NCBI GenBank assembly: GCA_017435025.1
Contig: JAFSFU010000116.1
Coordinates: 1 to 7,545 of the forward strand
DNA from: Lachnospiraceae bacterium
GTDB taxonomy: Bacteria > Bacillota_A > Clostridia > Lachnospirales > Lachnospiraceae
Length of the DNA stretch: 7,545 bases
Direction of reading: 5' to 3'
The translations under genes were made by a program, and so were the position numbers. The notes beneath the pieces were generated by a model. The model did no database searches, had not been told where the DNA came from, and worked only from the letters and a program-made list of their open reading frames with translations. Positions 1 through 5,788 of this stretch are shown here, piece by piece; the first letter of the stretch is position 1; the number at the start of each line of letters is the position of its first letter.

Positions 1-137
1 CGCATGTTTCTTATAATCATATTCTAATATCTATAGAAATACTTGGCAATCATTTTCTGTGACATGGAGATTGGAATTTTAATTCTTGTGACGATTTCGT
101 ATTGGTAATTTATATCGATATTTCTTTCACACAACAT

Positions 138-166
138 TTGCAAATATGAACATGATATAGTAAAAT
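138..166 (+). promoter_or_regulatory. Probable sigma-A promoter of the cysteine hydrolase gene
   Basis: A TTGCAA -35 box (138-143) and a TAAAAT -10 box (161-166) are separated by 17 bases. They match the vegetative consensus at 4/6 and 5/6 positions. Transcription would start near 173, about 33 bases before the ATG at 206. An overlapping TATAGT at 156-161 is an alternative -10 but has no good -35 partner. The rest of 1-205 is A/T-rich; I see no gene, RNA or strong hairpin in it. Confidence 0.5.
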
Positions 167-205
167 GACGAAAGAGCATAGAAAAGGCAGTGAAAGGAGA
201 CTCGT

Positions 206-733
206 ATGAAAAACATTTTGATTGTAGTGGATATGCAGAAAGATTTTGTAGATGGAAGTCTCAGTACCAAGGAAGCTGTGACGATTGTAGATACAGTCGT
301 GAAAAAGGTAAAGGAATTTGACGGGGAAGTGATTTTTACCCGTGATACGCATTATGAAAATTATATGGATACGCAGGAAGGTAAGAATCTTCCGGTGGTT
401 CATTGTGTGAAGGATACAGACGGCTGGCAGATCATTCCGGAACTCAGAGAATTATGTGGTGAGAGAAATGCAAAGTGCTACGACAAACCGACATTCGGAT
501 GTAAGGTTTTAGCTGAGGATTTAAAACAGCGATATGATAATGGAGAGATCGCATCGGTAGAGCTGGTGGGACTTTGCACGGATATCTGTGTGGTGTCCAA
601 CGCTCTTTTGATCAAAGCATTTATGCCGGAACTTCCGGTTTCTGTTGATTCTGCATGCTGTGCGGGCGTAACTCCTGAAAAACATAATGCTGCGCTTGAG
701 ACGATGAGAAGCTGCCAGATCATGGTGAAGTAG
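206..733 (+). CDS. Nicotinamidase/isochorismatase-family cysteine hydrolase
   Basis: This is a 175-residue cytosolic alpha/beta hydrolase of the isochorismatase-like superfamily, a usual length for small members. The catalytic triad is visible: Asp9 in the first strand (IVVDMQKDF), Lys94 in YDKPTFG, and the nucleophile Cys128 in GLCTDICV. An Asp-x-His pair (Asp47, His49) and His66 in PVVHCV sit where nicotinamidases bind a metal. The second metal histidine of classical PncA (the H of WHPxxH-type loops) is not evident; the loop here reads THYENYMDTQEG. The likely reaction is amide hydrolysis, with nicotinamide to nicotinate in NAD salvage the best guess, but the family also includes other amidases, so I give no symbol. 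The start is fixed by AGGAG at 195-199, six bases upstream of ATG. It has its own promoter at 138-166 and may share a transcript with the Sel1-repeat gene 70 bases downstream. Confidence 0.85.
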   Translation: MKNILIVVDMQKDFVDGSLSTKEAVTIVDTVVKKVKEFDGEVIFTRDTHYENYMDTQEGKNLPVVHCVKDTDGWQIIPELRELCGERNAKCYDKPTFGCKVLAEDLKQRYDNGEIASVELVGLCTDICVVSNALLIKAFMPELPVSVDSACCAGVTPEKHNAALETMRSCQIMVK

Positions 734-756
734 TTGGTTTTGTGAGATAGAGTATT

Positions 757-780
757 TTTACAAAATAAATATTTTGTAAA
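757..780. repeat. A/T-rich perfect palindrome between genes
   Basis: TTTACAAAAT (757-766) is followed by the four-base loop AAAT and its exact reverse complement (771-780), giving a 10-bp stem with only two G:C pairs. It starts 23 bases after the stop of the cysteine hydrolase and ends 23 bases before the ATG of the Sel1-repeat gene. No U-run follows it, so it would be a poor intrinsic terminator. It could be a weak attenuating hairpin, an mRNA-processing site or an operator for a dimeric regulator. Confidence 0.5.
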
Positions 781-786
781 GTAGAT

Positions 787-791
787 GGGAG
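787..791 (+). promoter_or_regulatory. Weak, distant ribosome binding site of the Sel1-repeat gene
   Basis: GGGAG lies 12 bases before ATG 804, farther than the 6-8 bases seen at most genes here. No other ATG, GTG or TTG lies in frame between the upstream in-frame stop (777-779) and 804, and the cysteine pair at residues 5 and 10 supports this start. The spacing suggests modest translation. Confidence 0.45.
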
Positions 792-803
792 AAGTTATCT
801 AGA

Positions 804-2291
804 ATGATTTTTGTTTGTACAGATGAAACTTGTGAGAATGCGGTAGAAGGGGATGAAATCGTAGAATTTTGTCCTCACTGCGGCAGTGATATGAAAGAGG
901 CAAATGAAGAGGATCTGTCCGGCGCATCCTGGAGCGATCTTGGTGTATTCTGGCGCTGTAAACAGTCGGAGGAGGCTGATCGCAGAGCGGTGGAGTGTTT
1001 TCGCAATGCAACAAAGAAAGGTGACTCCTGCGGAATCAGCAACCTGGGACTTTGCTTTCTGCACGGGTTTGGTGTAGAAAAGGATGAGAAACGTGCATTT
1101 TGGCTGTTCCGTCAGGCGGCAGCCAATGATTATGTTCCCGCGTACAACCATCTGGGAGACTGCTACTCCAATAGTACCGGTACACCGAAAGACTATGAGC
1201 AGGCGTTTGAATGGCATATGAAAGCGGCAGATTGCGGATATGCAAAGGCTCAGCTTCGTGTCGGCCGTGCCTATGAGCTGGGACAAGGCGTTGAGCGTGA
1301 TCTGAAGCAGGCGTTTCGCTGGTATCGATTTGCAGCCCTCACGGGAGAGGGATTCGGTTTCCTGGAGATGGGCATGTGTTACCGATTTGGAAAAGGTGTA
1401 AGTGAAGATCCGGAGCTTGCTGCAAAATGGTTTAAAAAGGCAGCAGATGCCGGAGTGCCGGAGGGCATGCTGCGCTATGGTGTATGCCTTGCAATCGGAT
1501 ATGGAGTGGAAACAGACCTGGAAGAAGCTGCCAAGATGTACCAGATGGCCGGTGACAATGGTGACCCACTGGGCTATGTAAATCTCGGTAGCTATTACCT
1601 GATCGGCAATGGTGTCGCAAAGAATGAGGCGAAAGCTGTGGAACTGGCTCATAAAGCGGCAGATATGGGAAGTGCCGACGGTTACAGACTTCTTGGCGTC
1701 TGCTATTGGAATGGTCAGGGTGTGGAGCAGGACTATTCTATGTCTGCTAGAATGTTCATAAAAGCAGCAAATTTGGGACATGTGGGATGCATGGATCATA
1801 TTGGATGGCTTTATATGAAGGGAAAAGGTGTGAAGCGCGACTATAAGAAAGCGTTTGAATGGTATACAAAGTCTGCAGAGGCCGGAAGCGACTATGCGAA
1901 GATTCAGCTTGGTGAATGCTATCTGAAAGGATTCGGAACGGATCAGGATATTGAAAAAGGATTGAACCTGGTTCGTGACGGCGCTGAGGATGAGAATGAT
2001 TTTGCCATGTTCCTGTACGGTGAATGTCTGGAGCGTGGTATCGGTGTGGAGCAGGATTTTACGCAGGCTCTTGAGCTTTATAAGAAGGCAGCGGAAAAAG
2101 GCGGAGAAGAAGGCCTCTATCGTATGGCTCTTTTATACAGTGAAGGACGTGGTGTAGAGAAAGATTTGGATAAGGCAAAGGAGTATTGTCTGAAGGTTCG
2201 AAAAGATCTTTCTTACAGTGAAACATGTGTGTTTGAAAATGACTGGAAGGAAGAAGTCGAAAAGTTATTGAGCGAGTTTAAGGCAGAATAA
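804..2291 (+). CDS. Sel1-like repeat protein with N-terminal zinc-ribbon-like motif
   Basis: This 495-residue protein is almost wholly a Sel1-like repeat (TPR-related) solenoid. Residues 1-30 carry Cys5-x4-Cys10 and Cys23-x2-Cys26 (CTDETC, FCPHC), a pattern like a small zinc ribbon. Residues 42-76 are a degenerate 35-residue repeat, and 77-472 hold eleven in-phase 36-residue repeats with the signature LGxxYxxGxGVxxDxxxAxxWxxKAAxxG. The last about 23 residues form an acidic, probably helical cap (ENDWKEEVEKLLSEFKAE). There is no signal peptide or membrane segment, so it should be cytosolic. Sel1 repeats are protein-binding scaffolds; the partner cannot be read from the sequence. The gene lies 70 bases after the cysteine hydrolase, and I found no convincing promoter of its own in that gap. 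It converges on the 158-residue minus-strand gene through a shared hairpin. Family assignment is secure; the biological role is unknown. Confidence 0.9.
   Translation: MIFVCTDETCENAVEGDEIVEFCPHCGSDMKEANEEDLSGASWSDLGVFWRCKQSEEADRRAVECFRNATKKGDSCGISNLGLCFLHGFGVEKDEKRAFWLFRQAAANDYVPAYNHLGDCYSNSTGTPKDYEQAFEWHMKAADCGYAKAQLRVGRAYELGQGVERDLKQAFRWYRFAALTGEGFGFLEMGMCYRFGKGVSEDPELAAKWFKKAADAGVPEGMLRYGVCLAIGYGVETDLEEAAKMYQMAGDNGDPLGYVNLGSYYLIGNGVAKNEAKAVELAHKAADMGSADGYRLLGVCYWNGQGVEQDYSMSARMFIKAANLGHVGCMDHIGWLYMKGKGVKRDYKKAFEWYTKSAEAGSDYAKIQLGECYLKGFGTDQDIEKGLNLVRDGAEDENDFAMFLYGECLERGIGVEQDFTQALELYKKAAEKGGEEGLYRMALLYSEGRGVEKDLDKAKEYCLKVRKDLSYSETCVFENDWKEEVEKLLSEFKAE
1032..2219 (+). repeat. Eleven tandem 36-residue Sel1-like repeats
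   Basis: Codons 77-472 of the Sel1 protein divide into eleven 36-residue units without a gap (units 1-10 end at 2111; the eleventh, less regular at its end, runs to about 2219). Each has Gly at unit position 6, and most have GxGV at 12-15, Asp at 18, Ala at 22 and an Ala-Ala pair near 29-30. The protein repeats are diverged at DNA level, so this is an old array rather than a recent expansion. Unit 2 (NSTGTPKD) departs most from the GxGV turn. Confidence 0.9.
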
Positions 2292-2323
2292 AGAAGGCAA
2301 GGTCCGCGTGACCTTGCCTTCTT
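2291..2323. terminator. Bidirectional intrinsic terminator between convergent genes
   Basis: The arm AAGAAGGCAAGGTC (2291-2304) pairs perfectly with 2310-2323, a 14-bp stem closed by the five-base loop CGCGT. The stem begins with A's and ends TTCTT, so each strand reads out into a short T-rich 3' side. It overlaps the last base of the Sel1 gene stop (TAA, 2289-2291) and the stop of the minus-strand gene (2322-2324), so it can serve both. The U-tract is short and interrupted, which lowers certainty about efficiency. Confidence 0.8.
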
Positions 2324-2798
2324 ACATGGTTGGAAATACCACCATTTGTTCCGGTATGGCTCGTGCGGGAATGCTGCGGGTGGTATTGGTGTAGGTTGCA
2401 AGAATCAGATTACCGCTTGTGTCTCCAGTGAAAGATTGACCGTTTGGAAGTGTAACAGGTGTTGTCATGGATGGTGTCAAAATTAACGTATGATCATTAT
2501 TGATAAAATTGTTATCGAAAACATCCAGTGTTGCAGTGACGCCGTGGGGTGTATATGCTGCGACTGCAGTCGTGTATTGCGGTGGATAGATTAAGGGTGC
2601 CGGTGCACCGTTGGGGTAAAAGAAGGTAGCTCGATCGCCGACCTGAAACGGATGGAGGTTTAGGACATAAGCATTGGCGGGGAGAAGGATGCGGACAGGT
2701 CCCTGGTCTTCACTCTGCAGATCGAAAAAAATGGAATAATTCCGCTGTGCAGCATCTATATTTGTGATAATTCCTACGGTGGGAGTATAAATGGCCAT
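2322..2798 (-). CDS. Conserved-looking protein of unknown function, lysine-free
   Basis: I do not recognise a named domain in this 158-residue protein. It has no signal peptide, membrane segment or coiled coil. Alternating hydrophobic stretches (VGIITNID, YSIFFDLQ, VRILLPANAYVLNL, GDRATFFY, ATLDVFD, HTLILTP, NLILATY) suggest an all-beta, perhaps OB- or barrel-like fold. Distinctive segments are PAPLIYPPQY (66-75), LPNGQSFTGDTSG (117-129) and TRSIPARAIPEQMVV (140-154). It contains no Lys, Cys or Trp, about 21 Thr and 16 Pro, and is net acidic. I have a weak impression that similar domains with PVPLIYPPQY- and RSIPAQ-like motifs occur in Clostridia, unverified. The start is secure: GGAGG on the minus strand (2805-2809) lies six bases from the ATG. 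It is divergent from asnA and convergent with the Sel1 gene, hence transcribed alone. The upstream -10/-35 pair resembles sigma-K, so a spore-coat-type role is possible but speculative. Confidence 0.8.
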   Translation of the reverse strand: MAIYTPTVGIITNIDAAQRNYSIFFDLQSEDQGPVRILLPANAYVLNLHPFQVGDRATFFYPNGAPAPLIYPPQYTTAVAAYTPHGVTATLDVFDNNFINNDHTLILTPSMTTPVTLPNGQSFTGDTSGNLILATYTNTTRSIPARAIPEQMVVFPTM

Positions 2799-2825
2799 GA
2801 AATGCCTCCGGAATACTGATTACTG

Positions 2826-2852
2826 TATCATATGAGTGGAATTTGAATCGGT
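2826..2852 (-). promoter_or_regulatory. Candidate sporulation-type (sigma-K-like) promoter
   Basis: On the minus strand CATATGATA (2826-2834) fits the sigma-K -10 pattern CATANNNTA, and AC (2851-2852) lies 16 bases upstream as in the short sigma-K -35 element. Transcription would begin near 2819, leaving about 20 bases before the ATG with the GGAGG inside. The same bases contain TATGAT, a 5/6 match to the sigma-A -10, but only a poor -35 (GTTACC, 3/6) stands 17 bases upstream. The short consensus makes chance matches possible. Confidence 0.35.
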
Positions 2853-2898
2853 AACATGTTCATCAGGGATACTTTATCTTTTATTTTTCTCGGAATAA

Positions 2899-2907
2899 TG
2901 CTATACT
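2899..2907 (+). promoter_or_regulatory. Extended -10 promoter of the asnA operon
   Basis: TGCTATACT is an extended -10 element (TGN plus TATACT at 2902-2907). The -35 region is only T-rich (TTTTAT at 2879-2884), as is common for extended -10 promoters. An overlapping TATAAT at 2907-2912 is a perfect -10 hexamer that could be used instead. The leader would be about 30 bases and has no room for a T-box or other large riboswitch, so asnA is not obviously under tRNA-Asn control here. Confidence 0.6.
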
Positions 2908-2943
2908 ATAATGAATAGTTGACATGCTGAAGGGAGAGACGTC

Positions 2944-3948
2944 ATGAACTTTTTTGTGCCGGAAGGCTACAAACCGCAGATTAGCCTGAGAGAAACTCAG
3001 GTTGCTATAAAAACAGTAAAAGATTTTTTTCAGAAAGAACTTACAAAACAGTTAAATCTGACCCGTGTGTCAGCTCCGTTGTTTGTTACACCGGAATCCG
3101 GTCTCAATGATAATCTGAATGGTGTGGAACGTCCGGTTGGATTTGATCTAAAAGAAGGAAACAGACAGGCAGAAATCGTACACTCACTTGCAAAGTGGAA
3201 ACGATTTGCGTTGAAGCAGTATGGTTTCGGACCGGGAGAAGGTCTGTATACAGATATGAATGCGATCCGCCGCGACGAAGATACGGATAATATTCATTCG
3301 ATTTATGTGGATCAGTGGGACTGGGAGAAGGTCATTACAAAGGAAGAGAGAAACCGTGATACGCTGGAAACTGTAGTGCGCGCAGTTTATAAGGCATTAA
3401 AGATCACGGAAGAATATATGGCATACGAATATGATTATGTGGGGCATGTGCTTCCGGATCATATTGAATTTGTCACGGCACAGGAGCTGGAGGATCAGTA
3501 TCCGGATCTGGAGCCAAAGGACCGTGAATATGCGGCTGCAAAAATGCACGGTGCGGTGTTTATTGAGCAGATTGGAAAAACCTTACGATCCGGTGAAAAA
3601 CATGATGGTCGTGCACCGGATTACGACGACTGGGAGCTGAACGGTGATATTATCGTCTATTATCCGGTACTTGATATTGCTCTGGAACTGAGTTCCATGG
3701 GTATCCGTGTAGATGAAGACGCGTTAAAAAGACAGTTAAGATTAGCAGGATGTGAGGAAAGGGAAAAGCTTGCATTCCAGAAAGCCCTGCTCAACGGAGA
3801 ACTTCCATACACGATCGGAGGCGGCATCGGTCAGTCACGAATTTGTATGTTTTTCCTGAGAAAGGCGCATATCGGCGAGATCCAGGCATCGATTTGGCCG
3901 AATGAGGTACGTGAAGCAGCAGAGAACGCGGGAATCCCGTTATTATAA
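2944..3948 (+). CDS. asnA: Aspartate--ammonia ligase (asparagine synthetase A)
   Basis: The enzyme makes asparagine from aspartate, ammonia and ATP (AMP-forming, EC 6.3.1.1) in the cytosol. Its 334 residues match the family length of about 330 and share the class II aminoacyl-tRNA-synthetase-like fold. Diagnostic blocks are [17 protein letters not shown] (44-60), [11 protein letters not shown] (77-87), [16 protein letters not shown] (98-113), [13 protein letters not shown] (118-130), [11 protein letters not shown] (220-230), [26 protein letters not shown] (232-257) and the ATP-site GGGIGQSR (292-299), all close to E. coli AsnA. The start is supported by AGGGAG (2931-2936), seven bases from ATG. 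It is the first gene of a plus-strand cluster; the peptidase follows after 28 bases. No truncation or missing key block is seen. Confidence 0.97.
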   Translation: MNFFVPEGYKPQISLRETQVAIKTVKDFFQKELTKQLNLTRVSAPLFVTPESGLNDNLNGVERPVGFDLKEGNRQAEIVHSLAKWKRFALKQYGFGPGEGLYTDMNAIRRDEDTDNIHSIYVDQWDWEKVITKEERNRDTLETVVRAVYKALKITEEYMAYEYDYVGHVLPDHIEFVTAQELEDQYPDLEPKDREYAAAKMHGAVFIEQIGKTLRSGEKHDGRAPDYDDWELNGDIIVYYPVLDIALELSSMGIRVDEDALKRQLRLAGCEEREKLAFQKALLNGELPYTIGGGIGQSRICMFFLRKAHIGEIQASIWPNEVREAAENAGIPLL

Positions 3949-3976
3949 GCAGTAAGAAAGAACGGAGGAAGCAGCA

Positions 3977-5788
3977 ATGGCAAATGAACGTTTAGCGAAA
4001 CTCAGAGAATTGATGGAACGGGAGCATATAGATGCATACTATATTCCGTCCTCTGATTTTCATGATTCCGAGTATGTGGAAGATTATTTCCGCTGTCGCG
4101 AATTTATATCCGGATTTACCGGTTCCGCGGGAACCTTGGTTGTAACAAAAGATTTTGCCGGTCTTTGGACGGATGGCCGCTATTTCGTACAGGCAAAAAA
4201 GCAGCTGGCGGGACAGGATGTGGAACTGATGAAAATGGGTGAGGAAGGTGTTCCCACCATTTCAGAATTTCTGAAAGCAAATCTGCCAGACAGTTGTGTT
4301 TTGGGTATGGACGGTCGTGTGGTCAATACCGGTATTGGTCGTGCTTTTGAAAAGATCGTAAAAGCAAAAGATGGGGCTCTGTCGCTTGACAAAGATCTGG
4401 TAGATGAGATTTGGACGAAACGACCGCTGCTCGCGGCACCGAAGGTATGGATTTTAGGTGATGAGTTTGCCGGTGAATCCGTTGCCTCTAAGGTGCAGAG
4501 ACTGCGTGATGAGATGAAAAAACACGAAGCAAGTCTTCATGTAATGTCTACATTGGACGATATCGCATGGCTCTTTAATATAAGAAAAGAATCGACAGAT
4601 GGAAATGTACTTCCGACTGCCCATGTGATGGTGATGATGGATCAGATTCGTCTCTTTATCGATGATGCGAACTGTGATGATAAGGTAAAAGCACATTTTG
4701 CGGCTAATAAGATTTGTGTGGAGCCATATGAGAAGATTTATGAGGCGATGGCAGAAGTTCGTGATCAGAAGATCATGCTGGAACCGGATAAACTGAATTT
4801 TGCATTGCTCTCCAGCATCGATGCAGACAATGAGCTTTTGGAAATGATGAACCCGACTTCTCTTATGAAGGCGAGAAAGAACCTGGTGGAGATTGAGCAT
4901 TTGAGAAATTGTCATATTAAGGACGGCGTTGCTCTTACAAGGTTTATCTACTGGTTAAAACAAAATGTGGGAAAAATCGAGCTGACGGAGACGGAGGCAG
5001 CTGAGAAGCTGGAGGAATTCCGCTGTCAGCAGGACGGTTATCTGGGCAGCAGTTTTGATACGATCTCTGCTTATGGCGCCAATGCTGCCATGTGCCATTA
5101 TCATGCGACAAAAGAAGAAGAGTCGAAGATCCTTCCGGAGGGATTTTATCTTGTAGATTCCGGTGCTCAGTATTATGACGGTACGACAGATGTGACAAGA
5201 ACGATTGTAGTTGGACCTGTGACAGATGAGATGAAACGTCATTTTACCTGGGTTCTGATGGGGACGCTGCGTCTTGCCAATGCAAAGTTCCTCTATGGTT
5301 GTCGTGGAATGAATCTGGATTATCAGGCGAGAGGCGCCCTGTGGAAGAATGGTCTGGATTTTAATCATGGTACCGGTCATGGTGTTGGTTTTGTTTCTAC
5401 GGTACATGAGAGACCGAATGGAATCCGCTGGAGGATCGTGCCGGAACGCCAGGACAGCTGTGTTCTGGAGGAAGGCATGTTTACATCCGACGAACCGGGA
5501 CTTTATATCGAAGGTAGCCATGGCATCCGTACAGAAAATCTTTTGATCTGTCAGAAGGCGGAGAAGAACATGTACGGTCAGTTCATGGAGTTTGAGACAT
5601 TGACATTTGCGCCGATCGACCTGGATGCGGTGGATATTTCCGTGATGGAACCGTCGGATGTGCGAATGTTGAATGAATATCACAAGCAGGTTTATGAAAA
5701 GCTTTCTCCGTATATGACTGAGGAAGAAAATGAATGGCTGAGAGAAGCAACAAAGGCAATTGGTGGAGGTTATACATGGGTAATTTAA
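3977..5788 (+). CDS. Xaa-Pro aminopeptidase, long M24B form
   Basis: This 603-residue metallopeptidase removes an N-terminal residue preceding proline (EC 3.4.11.9). The order is creatinase N-domain (about 1-135), a second creatinase-like N-domain (about 155-320), the pita-bread M24 catalytic domain (about 320-530) and a C-terminal extension (about 540-603), as in the three-domain aminopeptidase P of eukaryotic XPNPEP1 type rather than the shorter E. coli PepP. The dinuclear-metal ligands are all present: Asp394 (VDSG), Asp405 (TTDVTRT), His468 (HGTGHGVG), Glu506 (SDEPGLY) and Glu520 (HGIRTENLL). His374 or His376 in CHYHA is the probable substrate/proton-shuttle residue. There is no signal peptide, so it should trim imported or turned-over peptides in the cytosol. 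GGAGG (3964-3968) stands eight bases before the ATG. Its last 13 bases overlap the dehydrogenase start, implying translational coupling. Confidence 0.95.
   Translation: MANERLAKLRELMEREHIDAYYIPSSDFHDSEYVEDYFRCREFISGFTGSAGTLVVTKDFAGLWTDGRYFVQAKKQLAGQDVELMKMGEEGVPTISEFLKANLPDSCVLGMDGRVVNTGIGRAFEKIVKAKDGALSLDKDLVDEIWTKRPLLAAPKVWILGDEFAGESVASKVQRLRDEMKKHEASLHVMSTLDDIAWLFNIRKESTDGNVLPTAHVMVMMDQIRLFIDDANCDDKVKAHFAANKICVEPYEKIYEAMAEVRDQKIMLEPDKLNFALLSSIDADNELLEMMNPTSLMKARKNLVEIEHLRNCHIKDGVALTRFIYWLKQNVGKIELTETEAAEKLEEFRCQQDGYLGSSFDTISAYGANAAMCHYHATKEEESKILPEGFYLVDSGAQYYDGTTDVTRTIVVGPVTDEMKRHFTWVLMGTLRLANAKFLYGCRGMNLDYQARGALWKNGLDFNHGTGHGVGFVSTVHERPNGIRWRIVPERQDSCVLEEGMFTSDEPGLYIEGSHGIRTENLLICQKAEKNMYGQFMEFETLTFAPIDLDAVDISVMEPSDVRMLNEYHKQVYEKLSPYMTEEENEWLREATKAIGGGYTWVI
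5765..5769 (+). promoter_or_regulatory. Ribosome binding site deciding the dehydrogenase start
   Basis: GGAGG lies inside the end of the peptidase gene, six bases before ATG 5776. The longer in-frame reading from ATG 5734 has no ribosome site of this quality and adds 14 residues (MAERSNKGNWWRLY) not expected at the head of this family, whereas MGNLTKEILVTIPV leads straight into the first beta strand. Confidence 0.8.

Noticed and set aside
3..62. Possible 3' tail of an upstream gene (open plus frame ending TGA at 60-62)
   Set aside because: Only 19 codons with no recognisable motif and A/T-rich composition like intergenic DNA; nothing supports it as coding.
74..85. Small inverted repeat GAATT-TT-AATTC in the leader
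   Set aside because: Five-base arms in A/T-rich DNA are expected by chance, and it lies far from the proposed promoter.
795..1799. 334-codon open frame on the minus strand opposite the Sel1-repeat gene
   Set aside because: It is the shadow of a repetitive, strongly supported plus-strand gene; its translation is rich in Cys, His and Ser with no domain pattern and it has no ribosome site.
2919..2924. Perfect TTGACA -35 hexamer upstream of asnA
   Set aside because: The matching -10 would fall at the start codon (2942-2947) and reads TCATGA, so it cannot drive asnA.
5734..5775. Longer start for the dehydrogenase at ATG 5734
   Set aside because: No good ribosome site lies before it, while GGAGG is six bases before ATG 5776, and the extra 14 residues do not look like family sequence.
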